Part shown: piece by piece, positions 18,500 through 26,837 of the stretch
How positions within the stretch are numbered: the first letter of the stretch is position 1
Layout: the number at the start of each line of letters is the position of its first letter
Source: Bacteroidota bacterium
Lineage (GTDB): Bacteria > Bacteroidota > Bacteroidia > Chitinophagales > Chitinophagaceae
DNA: 64,000 bases
Direction of reading: 5' to 3'
NCBI GenBank assembly: GCA_947460595.1
Contig: CANHGS010000007.1
Coordinates: 104,677 to 168,676 of the forward strand
Notes under the pieces: model-generated
Databases searched by the model: none
What the model was told of the DNA's origin: nothing
What the model saw: the letters and a program-made list of their open reading frames with translations, nothing else
Made by a program: the position numbers and the translations under genes

Positions 18500-20077
18500 A
18501 TGAAATGTATGAACATGAGATTGACCTATCTATTAACAACTTGCTTAGTCTTGGTTACAAATTTTGTAACAGCACAAAGCTTTTATAATGTGATTAGTTA
18601 TGGTGCCAAGAATGATAGTTCTATTATAGCCACCAAAGCTATTGCCAAAGCCATTGCAGCCGCATCAAAAGCCGGAGGTGGAACCATCTATTTTCCTGCG
18701 GGCAAATACCTGACTGGTCCCATTCATTTAAAAAGCAATATCACCATATTCATTGATGCGGGCGCGGAACTTCATTTTAGTGACAATTTTGACAACTATT
18801 TGCCCATGGTTCCTTCTAGATATGAAGGGGTTGATGTTACCAGTTTCTCACCCTTATTTTATGCATATGGGGCAGAGAATATTAGTATTACTGGAAGAGG
18901 TATCATTGACGGACACGGAAAAAAATGGTGGGACTTTGTTGAGGGTTATAAAAAAGACCAACCAAGGTCTAAATGGCAATTCCAATTTGATTCACTAAAT
19001 AAAAATATTTTGTTGCCTGATGATCCCGCACAAATGAAAAGAGGTTTTTTAAGACCACCCTTTATTCAAACCATGTATTGTAAGAATGTGTTGATTGAAG
19101 GAATCAGTATAAGAAACTCTCCATTTTGGACAGTGAATCCTGAATTCTGCGAGAATGTTACGGTACAAGCAGTGACTATTAATAATCCGCATTCTCCCAA
19201 TACAGATGGCATTAATCCAGAGTCTTGTAAATACGTGCATATTTCTAATTGCCATATTTCTGTTGGGGATGATTGTATTACCATCAAATCTGGAAAAGAT
19301 ATACCAGGCCGCACCAAACAAATGCCTGCAGAAGATTATACTATTACCAATTGTACCATGTTGTCTGGACATGGAGGCGTTGTAATAGGATCTGAGATGA
19401 GTGGAGACGTGAGAAGAATTGCCATTTCTAATTGCATTTTTGATGGTACCGATAAAGGCATCAGAATAAAAACAACAAGAGGAAGAGGTGGTGTAGTTGA
19501 AGATATTCGGGTAAGCAATATTGTGATGAATAATATCAAAGACATTGCATTTGTCATGGACATGCAGTATAGCAAAACCAAGGAAGAACCATTATCAGAA
19601 AGAACGCCCAGATTTAGAAATATACATATCAGTAATGTTTCGGGTAATGCCAAACAGGCCGCCTACATCAATGGGCTGGAAGAAATGCCCGTAAGCCAGA
19701 TAAGTTTTCACGATATTAACCTTGTAACAGAAGAAGGATTCGTGCTAAAAAATGCCAAGGATATATCGTTTCATCAGGTAGAACTTGTTTCTAAAAATAG
19801 CCCACCCATCAGTGCTTTTGCTGTGACCAATTTGGAATTAGACGGCATTAAAGCTAACCTAAACAACCAGCATTTACCCGTACTCCGATTAGAAAAAACA
19901 ACTGATGTGTTTATTCATGGATCCAATATTAGGGGAACAGGAAATTTTCTAGATTTAAAAGGAGCAGATAACAAAGACATGCTCATTAAAGGAAATTATC
20001 TAAGTAAAACAGTTATAGCCATTAAAACGGATACGGAAATTCTCAACAATATTATCTTGGAGGAATCAAACCACTAA
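18500..20077 (+). CDS. GH28 polygalacturonase-family glycosidase
   Basis: This 525-residue exported protein (signal peptide ending near VTAQS) is a right-handed beta-helix with all GH28 signatures: N-T-D-G with Asp236, G-D-D with Asp257 and Asp258, G-H-G-G with His291, and R-I-K with Lys324. These residues form the acid/base and substrate-binding site that hydrolyses alpha-1,4-galacturonosyl bonds, or, in rhamnogalacturonases, GalA-Rha bonds. The first helix coils include the Y-F-P-A-G-K-Y motif shared with pectate-lyase-like folds. It follows the previous stop codon with no gap (TAAATG). The S-E-M-S-G segment after GHGG is typical of Bacteroidota exo-acting members. Endo or exo action and the exact backbone are not resolved. 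Confidence 0.93.
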   Translation: MKCMNMRLTYLLTTCLVLVTNFVTAQSFYNVISYGAKNDSSIIATKAIAKAIAAASKAGGGTIYFPAGKYLTGPIHLKSNITIFIDAGAELHFSDNFDNYLPMVPSRYEGVDVTSFSPLFYAYGAENISITGRGIIDGHGKKWWDFVEGYKKDQPRSKWQFQFDSLNKNILLPDDPAQMKRGFLRPPFIQTMYCKNVLIEGISIRNSPFWTVNPEFCENVTVQAVTINNPHSPNTDGINPESCKYVHISNCHISVGDDCITIKSGKDIPGRTKQMPAEDYTITNCTMLSGHGGVVIGSEMSGDVRRIAISNCIFDGTDKGIRIKTTRGRGGVVEDIRVSNIVMNNIKDIAFVMDMQYSKTKEEPLSERTPRFRNIHISNVSGNAKQAAYINGLEEMPVSQISFHDINLVTEEGFVLKNAKDISFHQVELVSKNSPPISAFAVTNLELDGIKANLNNQHLPVLRLEKTTDVFIHGSNIRGTGNFLDLKGADNKDMLIKGNYLSKTVIAIKTDTEILNNIILEESNH

Positions 20078-20086
20078 ACCTGCACC

Positions 20087-22903
20087 ATGAAATTTAAATG
20101 GATTTTTTGTTTGTTCTTTTTACCAACCTTAATTAAGGCACAGGATGCTTTTAAACTTTGGTACCAACAACCTGCAGAAAAATGGACAGAAGCCCTACCC
20201 ATTGGCAATGGTAGAATGGGAGCCATGATTTATGGAGGGGTACAAGAAGATCATTTGCAATTTAATGAATCCAGTTTCTGGACCGGCATGCCTAGGGCAT
20301 ATGCCAGGAAAGGAGCTTCTGAATATTTAGGAGCTATTCGTAAAGCCTTGTTAGATGGAAAACAAAAGCAAGCAGATTCCATAGCTGAAAAACATTTCAT
20401 GGGCTTAAAAACCAAGGATGATTTGCTGTATGCGCAGGAAAAAGAACAATGGGTAGCATCTGTTCGGAAAGACCTATCTTATAGAAGTACCAGTTTTAAT
20501 GACGCTTCATGGAAAACCATGACTGTACCTACCATCAATGGTTGGGAAACAGCTGGTAGGGAATCTTTAGATGGTTCAGTTTGGTTTAGGCTAAAATTTC
20601 AGTTGCCCAAAAATTGGGTAGGCAAAACCATAAAATTAGACCTAGGTAGAATAAGGGATGTAGACTTTACTTATGTGAATGGGAAATTGGTGGGTTCAAC
20701 AGAAAGTACTACTAATAAAAGATCCTATACCATTGAACCTACATTATTGCAAGCGGGTGAAAATACCCTGGCCATACAAGTATTGAATTTTTATGACAAA
20801 GGTGGTATTATTGGCATCAAAGAAGATAGAAAAATCTTTGTTGTCTATCCAATTGATCAAAGTCCAGATCAGGGCATTGAACTGCCACTGGTATGGAAAT
20901 ATTTTGTGCAAAATCAGGCGCCACCTACAGTGCCCCAGTACCAAGCAGCTTATCAGCCATTTGGTGATTTGTATTTTACTATGAAAGGCACAGAACCCAT
21001 TAACAATTACAAAAGGTCATTAGATATTAACACGGCAATTGCCCACACGGAATATGAATCAAATGGCGTATTATACCAACGAGACTATATTGCTTCTTCA
21101 CCCAAAGATGCCATCCTTACAAGGTTTACTGCCAATCAAGCTGGAAAAATTAGCCTGATTGCAAAACTGGGCACAGTGCACCCTCAATACCAATTGAAAA
21201 AGGTTGGCCCATCCACCATTGGCATTTTTATTCAACAAAATTATGGGGTTTTAAAAGGGGTAGCTTATTTACGCGTGAAGGCTTTGCATGGGAAATTGCA
21301 AGTATTTGATAACCGAATAGAATTAGATGGGGCAGATGAAGCGGTGTTTTATTTGGTTGCAGCCACTAGTTATAAAAATTACCGTGATGTTTCAGGTAAT
21401 CCTGCTGCCATTTGCAAGCAACTTTTATCTGGTCTGAATACCCAAAGTTTTGACACACTAGTCAAACAACATACCAAGGACTATCAACAATTGTATCAGC
21501 GTTTGCAAATCAGTTTTGGCAAGGACAATACCAGCATTCCAACTGACCAACGAATCAAGTCATTTACACCAGAAAAAGATCCCCAATTCTTTGCCATGTA
21601 TTTGCAATATGGTAGGTACTTGATGTTGGCAAGTTCAAGGGCTAATTCTAAACAACCCGCTAATTTACAAGGAATTTGGAATAACCTCTTAACCCCACCA
21701 TGGGGTAGTAAGTATACTAGTAATATCAATTTACAAATGAATTATTGGCCGGCTGAATCATTGAATCTTTCCGAGAGTGCCGCTCCTTTATTTAATGCCA
21801 TACGTGAATTGTCTCAAGCTGGCAAAGAAACAGCTCAAGCAAACTATGGCGCTCAAGGTTGGGTATTGCACCATAATACCGATTTGTGGAGGGGAACAGC
21901 ACCCATTAATGCAGCCAATCATGGCATTTGGGTAACTGGTGGGGCTTGGCTCTGTTTGCATATTTGGGAACATTATCTTTTTACACAGGACAAAACATTT
22001 TTAAAACAGAATTATCTCATTTTAAAATCTGCAGCTACTTTTTTTACCCAGTTTTTGAGTAGGGATCCAGTTTCAGGTAAACTGATTAGTAGCCCTTCTA
22101 ATTCTCCTGAAAACGGGGGGCTTGTAGCAGGTCCTACTATGGATCATCAAATCATTAGGGAATTGTATAAGAATACGGTTGCTGCGGCTAAAATATTGGG
22201 AATAGATCAAGACTTTCAACAAATATTGACCAAACAGTTTGGAGAAATTTCCCCCAATACCATTGGTAAATATGGACAATTACAAGAATGGTTGCAAGAC
22301 AAGGACGATACCGCTAATAAACATAGGCATGTATCCCATTTGTGGGGAGTATTTCCGGGTACCGATATTGTTTGGAAAGACTCTGCCATGATGAAAGCAG
22401 CAAGACAGTCATTGCGCTATCGGGGGGATGATGGTACAGGATGGAGTTTGGCATGGAAAACCAATCTTTGGGCAAGGTTCAAAGATGGGGATCGTACCCT
22501 GATGATGGCAAGCAAATTATTGAGTAGTGCGGAGGAAGAATTTGGAACGGCTGAAAAAGGAGGGGTATATAAAAACTTATTTGACGCTCATCCTCCTTTT
22601 CAGATTGATGGAAATTTTGGAGGTGCAGCCGGAATTGCAGAAATGTTATTGCAAAGCCATCTAGGTTATTTGGAGATTCTCCCAGCATTGCCCAAATTAT
22701 TGCCATCAGGTAGCATTAGTGGTTTGATAGCTAGGGGTGGATTTGAACTGACCATTGTTTGGAAAGAAGCTGTTTTAGAAAAACTTATCATTCTTTCTAA
22801 AGCTGGGGCAGATTGTAAATTGGTATACGGAGATAAACAAGCCAATTTTAGCACCACAAAGGGATCTCAATATGTCTTGGATAAAGATTTTAAGCTGCAA
22901 TAA
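20087..22903 (+). CDS. GH95 alpha-L-fucosidase/alpha-L-galactosidase with an inserted jelly-roll domain
   Basis: A 938-residue exported enzyme. The GH95 N-terminal beta domain starts W-T-E-A-L-P-I-G-N-G-R-M-G-A-M and continues to about residue 107. About 170 residues follow that are not part of usual GH95 (including N-D-A-S-W-K-T-M-T-V-P and V-W-F-R-L-K-F-Q-L), which look like a GH2-type or sialate-esterase-type sugar-binding jelly roll. GH95 sequence then resumes at Y-Q-P-F-G-D-L. The (alpha/alpha)6 catalytic part has N-I-N-L-Q-M-N-Y-W-P-A-E, Q-L-Q-E-W-L-Q-D (general acid Glu) and H-R-H-V-S-H-L-W-G. GH95 removes terminal alpha-1,2-L-fucose or alpha-L-galactose; in RG-II degradation by Bacteroides it acts on L-galactose. 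Substrate here is inferred from context. Confidence 0.9.
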   Translation: MKFKWIFCLFFLPTLIKAQDAFKLWYQQPAEKWTEALPIGNGRMGAMIYGGVQEDHLQFNESSFWTGMPRAYARKGASEYLGAIRKALLDGKQKQADSIAEKHFMGLKTKDDLLYAQEKEQWVASVRKDLSYRSTSFNDASWKTMTVPTINGWETAGRESLDGSVWFRLKFQLPKNWVGKTIKLDLGRIRDVDFTYVNGKLVGSTESTTNKRSYTIEPTLLQAGENTLAIQVLNFYDKGGIIGIKEDRKIFVVYPIDQSPDQGIELPLVWKYFVQNQAPPTVPQYQAAYQPFGDLYFTMKGTEPINNYKRSLDINTAIAHTEYESNGVLYQRDYIASSPKDAILTRFTANQAGKISLIAKLGTVHPQYQLKKVGPSTIGIFIQQNYGVLKGVAYLRVKALHGKLQVFDNRIELDGADEAVFYLVAATSYKNYRDVSGNPAAICKQLLSGLNTQSFDTLVKQHTKDYQQLYQRLQISFGKDNTSIPTDQRIKSFTPEKDPQFFAMYLQYGRYLMLASSRANSKQPANLQGIWNNLLTPPWGSKYTSNINLQMNYWPAESLNLSESAAPLFNAIRELSQAGKETAQANYGAQGWVLHHNTDLWRGTAPINAANHGIWVTGGAWLCLHIWEHYLFTQDKTFLKQNYLILKSAATFFTQFLSRDPVSGKLISSPSNSPENGGLVAGPTMDHQIIRELYKNTVAAAKILGIDQDFQQILTKQFGEISPNTIGKYGQLQEWLQDKDDTANKHRHVSHLWGVFPGTDIVWKDSAMMKAARQSLRYRGDDGTGWSLAWKTNLWARFKDGDRTLMMASKLLSSAEEEFGTAEKGGVYKNLFDAHPPFQIDGNFGGAAGIAEMLLQSHLGYLEILPALPKLLPSGSISGLIARGGFELTIVWKEAVLEKLIILSKAGADCKLVYGDKQANFSTTKGSQYVLDKDFKLQ

Positions 22904-22936
22904 AGCATTGAAATATTTCCTTCAGCTACTGGATGT

Positions 22937-25711
22937 ATGATAAAGCATATGAAAAAATTATTGATAGGATTTTGTTTGATGTTATTGGTGCAAATGGCCA
23001 ATAGTCAACAACTAAAACTGCAAGAGCTTAGATGCGCTTACTTGCAAAATCCCATTGGGGTAGATCAGGTCAATCCCATGTTGCATTGGAAACTCATTTC
23101 CAATCAAAGAGCTGTTTTGCAAACAGCCTATCAGATTTTAGTATCGGACGATAGTTTGGTTTTGGTGAAAGATCAAGGTAATGTTTGGAAAACGGGATGG
23201 GTCAATTCCAGTCAATCTATACAAGTGCCATATGCAGGAAAACCCTTGGGGGCAGCTAAAAAATATTATTGGAAGGTTCAAGTAAAAGACAACAAAGGTA
23301 ATACCAGTCAATGGTCTACCATCGCTAATTGGAGAATGGGACTTTTGCAAAACGAAGATTGGAATAAAGCCCAATGGATGGCTTATGAAGTTCTACCAGA
23401 TTCCTCCAAAATTATTCCTGCTATTCATGGTAATGGCAAGAAAAATTTGGGACCAGGAAAAGACGTATTACCCTTATTTAGAAAGTCTTTTGCACTAAAT
23501 AAAAAAATAAAAGAGGCTACCTTATTTGTTTCTGGTTTAGGTCATTTTGAAATGAGTTTAAATGGGAAAAAAATAGGAGACCATTTCTTAGATCCAGGTT
23601 GGACCCAATACAGTAAACAAGCACTCTATGTTGGATTTGATTTGACCACTTTGTTGAAGAATGGAGAAAATTGTTTGGGTGCGGAATTAGGTAATGGTTT
23701 TTATTATCAACCTAGAGAGCGATATAGAAAATTAACGGGTGCTTATGGATACCCCAAAATGATTTGCCGTTTGGCTATTGTATATGCTGATGGAACAACA
23801 GAAAATATTGTTTCAGATCAGAGTTGGAAAACGGCCCCATCGCCCACTTATTTTAGCAGTATTTATGGAGGGGAAGACTACGATGCCAATTTGGAACAAA
23901 GGGGTTGGAATCAAACCGGATTTGATGACCGTGATTGGAAGGAGACAATCCTAACAACAGGTCCTGCATTAGCATCACAAATGGCAGAGCCCTTGAAAGT
24001 CATGAAAACTTTTTCAACCCAATCAGTTAGGTCTCTGAGTAATCAATCCTTGGTCTATGACCTTGGGCAAAATATGAGCGGCATACCACTGATTCGGGTA
24101 CAGGGTAAAAAAGGTGATACGCTTAGAATATATACAGCTGAATTACTGAATGAAGATGGAAGCGTCAATCAAAAAGCAACAGGAAGCCCAAGTTATTATA
24201 CGTATGTCTTAAAAGGTGATGGTATTGAAAGCTGGCAACCCAAGTTTACCTATTATGGATTTAGATATGTTCAAATTCAAAAGGCGGTGCAACCAGGAGA
24301 ACCCAATGCGCGTCATCTGCCAGTGGTCATAGAGTTAAAGGGATTACATACCAGTAATGCGGCCAAAATGGTGGGGACCTTTAAAAGTTCCAATGAGCTA
24401 TTTAATCAAACCAACCAATTGATAGACTGGGCTATAAAAAGTAATATGGCCAGTGTATTTACAGATTGTCCGCATAGAGAAAAACTGGGTTGGTTAGAAG
24501 AGGCACACTTGGTTGGAGCTTCTGTGAAATTTGAATATGATATTGCTAGTCTTTGCAGAAAGATTGTAAAAGACATGCAAATAGCACAAACAGAAGATGG
24601 TTTGATTCCAGATATTGCTCCTGAATATGTACAGTTTGAACAAGGCTTTAGAGATTCACCAGAATGGGGAAGCAATGCCATTTTATTGCCTTGGTATTTG
24701 TATCAGTGGTATGGCGATAAACAAGTGTTGGAAGAGAGTTATAATATGATGCAGCGTTATTTGGCTTATTTAGATAGAAAAGCCAACCAATATATTTTAT
24801 CACATGGCTTGGGCGATTGGTTTGACCTTGGCCCAAAACGTCCTGGAGAATCGCAGTTAACACCCAAAGGGGTAACAGCTACAGCTATCTATTATCATGA
24901 CATAGACATTATGACCAAGATTGCTCAAGTGCTTGGGAAAACGTCAGACCAAGACCGTTATCAGGTTTTGGGTTCAGCCGTAAAAAAAGCATTTAATCAA
25001 GCATTTTACCAAGAAGCCACTGCTCAATACGGCTCCGGTAGTCAAACTGCCAATGCCATGGCCCTTTATATGAATTTGGTAGAGCCCGCAAATAGACAAG
25101 CCGTGCTGAATAATTTGGTCAAGGATTTGACCAATAGAAATTATGCTCTAACAGCGGGAGATATTGGGTATCGGTATTTGTTGAAAGCGTTGGATCAAGC
25201 GGGAAGAAGCGATTTGATTTTTGCTATGAATAATCGGAGCGATGTGCCAGGATATGGCTATCAACTTTCAAAAGGTGCAACTGCACTTACAGAAAGCTGG
25301 CAGGCATTACCCAATGTGTCTAATAACCATTTTATGTTAGGACATATCATGGAATGGTTTTATGAAGGTCTTGGTGGGATTAGTCAAAAGACCGATGCTG
25401 TTGGATTTGCTCAAGTACTAATTAGACCACAAGTAGTGGGAGATATCAAGCAGGTGTCTGTGTCTTATGGTTCCATGCAGGGTTTGATTAAAACTGCTTG
25501 GAAAAATGAAAAAGGATTTGAATTAGATGTTGAAATTCCTGCAAACAGTACGGCTCATGTGGAGATTCCTGCTGGCATGCAAGACAAAGTATTTGAATCT
25601 GGCAAGTTAATTGGTCAGGATGCTACTATTAAAATTGTAGCAAGAAAAGCAGACAAACTAGTGGTGGCTATTGGATCAGGATTGTATCATTTTAAAGTAC
25701 AAAAGCCATGA
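22937..25711 (+). CDS. GH78 alpha-L-rhamnosidase
   Basis: A 924-residue exported enzyme; an in-frame ATG at 22949 starts a cleaner signal peptide (MKKLLIGF...) and may be the real start. Domain order follows multidomain GH78: an Fn3-like N-terminal domain with L-R-C-A-Y-L-Q-N-P-I-G-V-D, a jelly-roll domain with F-V-S-G-L-G-H-F-E-M-S-L-N-G, the second beta domain with Y-D-L-G-Q-N-M-S-G, and an (alpha/alpha)6 barrel with T-D-C-P-H-R-E-K-L-G-W-L-E-E (about residues 509-522), which holds the general-acid region. C-terminal beta domain to the end. It should release alpha-linked L-rhamnose, for import by RhaT, from rhamnogalacturonans. It is 33 bp from GH95 and overlaps the next gene by 4 bp. Confidence 0.93.
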   Translation: MIKHMKKLLIGFCLMLLVQMANSQQLKLQELRCAYLQNPIGVDQVNPMLHWKLISNQRAVLQTAYQILVSDDSLVLVKDQGNVWKTGWVNSSQSIQVPYAGKPLGAAKKYYWKVQVKDNKGNTSQWSTIANWRMGLLQNEDWNKAQWMAYEVLPDSSKIIPAIHGNGKKNLGPGKDVLPLFRKSFALNKKIKEATLFVSGLGHFEMSLNGKKIGDHFLDPGWTQYSKQALYVGFDLTTLLKNGENCLGAELGNGFYYQPRERYRKLTGAYGYPKMICRLAIVYADGTTENIVSDQSWKTAPSPTYFSSIYGGEDYDANLEQRGWNQTGFDDRDWKETILTTGPALASQMAEPLKVMKTFSTQSVRSLSNQSLVYDLGQNMSGIPLIRVQGKKGDTLRIYTAELLNEDGSVNQKATGSPSYYTYVLKGDGIESWQPKFTYYGFRYVQIQKAVQPGEPNARHLPVVIELKGLHTSNAAKMVGTFKSSNELFNQTNQLIDWAIKSNMASVFTDCPHREKLGWLEEAHLVGASVKFEYDIASLCRKIVKDMQIAQTEDGLIPDIAPEYVQFEQGFRDSPEWGSNAILLPWYLYQWYGDKQVLEESYNMMQRYLAYLDRKANQYILSHGLGDWFDLGPKRPGESQLTPKGVTATAIYYHDIDIMTKIAQVLGKTSDQDRYQVLGSAVKKAFNQAFYQEATAQYGSGSQTANAMALYMNLVEPANRQAVLNNLVKDLTNRNYALTAGDIGYRYLLKALDQAGRSDLIFAMNNRSDVPGYGYQLSKGATALTESWQALPNVSNNHFMLGHIMEWFYEGLGGISQKTDAVGFAQVLIRPQVVGDIKQVSVSYGSMQGLIKTAWKNEKGFELDVEIPANSTAHVEIPAGMQDKVFESGKLIGQDATIKIVARKADKLVVAIGSGLYHFKVQKP

Positions 25712-26832
25712 TGCCAATAATAAAATCTGTTCTGTTGAGTACTAGTTTTTTGCTAGTATCAATGGTCAATGCTCAAATAATAAAAAAGACAGTACCTGAT
25801 TCAGCCATGGAGCGGGTTTATCAAGAAGTAAAAACACCTTACAAATATGGCATGGTGGTTGTACCCGAGGATAATGGAAAAAAAATAGACTGCCCTACTG
25901 TGTTTAGAATGGGTCAGGATTGGTTCATGAGTTATATTGTATTTGACGGAAAAGGCTATGAAACAATGTTGGCAAAAAGTAATGATTTGCTTCATTGGAC
26001 AACTACGGGAAAATTATTGTCTTTTCCTCAGGACAGCACTCGTTGGGACGCCAATCAAAGAGCGGGTTATATGGCTTTGCAGAATCCTCAATGGGAAGGA
26101 AACTATGAGTTGGAAAAATATGATGGTAAATATTGGATGTCTTATATAGGTGGCAGGGATAAGGGTTATGAAGCAGGTGAATTATCTATTGGGGTTGCCA
26201 ATACTCAGACATCACCCTGTCAGTTACATGAATGGAATGTTTTGGATGAACCCGTTTTACGGTCCAATGATCCTGATGCTCGTTGGTGGGAAAACAAAAA
26301 AGAATACAAGAGCAGTATTATTTGGGACAAGAAGCAATCATTAGGAGCACCATTTGTGATGTTTTATAATGCCAATGGAGATAGTTCCAATGGGAATAAA
26401 AAAATCAGGTGGTTTGAAAGAATTGGTATGGCGCTGAGTCAAGATATGATTCATTGGAAACGTTATTTAGATACACCCATTATGCAACATCCAGTTGGCA
26501 TTACTGGTGATGCTGTTGTACAAAAAATGGGGGAGCTATGGGTCATGTTTTATTATGGAGCTTTTTGGGAGGGGAGAAAAGATGCTTTTAATAGATTTGC
26601 TTGCTCCTATGACTTGGTGAATTGGACGGATTGGAATGGGGTAGACTTGATTCATTCTTCGGAACCTTATGACGATAAATACGCACACAAATCCTATGTC
26701 TTAAAATATAATGGAGTAGTGTACCATTTTTATTGTGCCACCAATAAAGCAGACCAGCGTGGCATAGCAGTGGCCACTTCTAAGGACCTTGGAAAAACTA
26801 CAGTTGGTTTTATACAACCCAATTTGAAATAA
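25708..26832 (+). CDS. GH43-like five-bladed beta-propeller glycosidase
   Basis: This 374-residue exported protein (signal peptide ending VNAQ) has the short repeated blades of the GH43/GH32/GH117/GH130 superfamily: C-P-T-V-F-R-M-G-Q-D-W-F-M-S-Y, M-L-A-K-S-N-D-L-L-H-W, G-M-A-L-S-Q-D-M-I-H-W and R-F-A-C-S-Y-D-L-V-N-W. Such propellers usually have an acidic triad for hydrolysis; here candidate acids lie in D-C-P-T (the first blade), W-D-A-N-Q and S-N-D-P-D-A, but I cannot assign them with confidence. Members act on arabinose, xylose or galactose linkages. Its start overlaps the GH78 stop. Family and sugar are unresolved. Confidence 0.7.
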   Translation: MMPIIKSVLLSTSFLLVSMVNAQIIKKTVPDSAMERVYQEVKTPYKYGMVVVPEDNGKKIDCPTVFRMGQDWFMSYIVFDGKGYETMLAKSNDLLHWTTTGKLLSFPQDSTRWDANQRAGYMALQNPQWEGNYELEKYDGKYWMSYIGGRDKGYEAGELSIGVANTQTSPCQLHEWNVLDEPVLRSNDPDARWWENKKEYKSSIIWDKKQSLGAPFVMFYNANGDSSNGNKKIRWFERIGMALSQDMIHWKRYLDTPIMQHPVGITGDAVVQKMGELWVMFYYGAFWEGRKDAFNRFACSYDLVNWTDWNGVDLIHSSEPYDDKYAHKSYVLKYNGVVYHFYCATNKADQRGIAVATSKDLGKTTVGFIQPNLK

Positions 26833-26837
26833 ATAAG

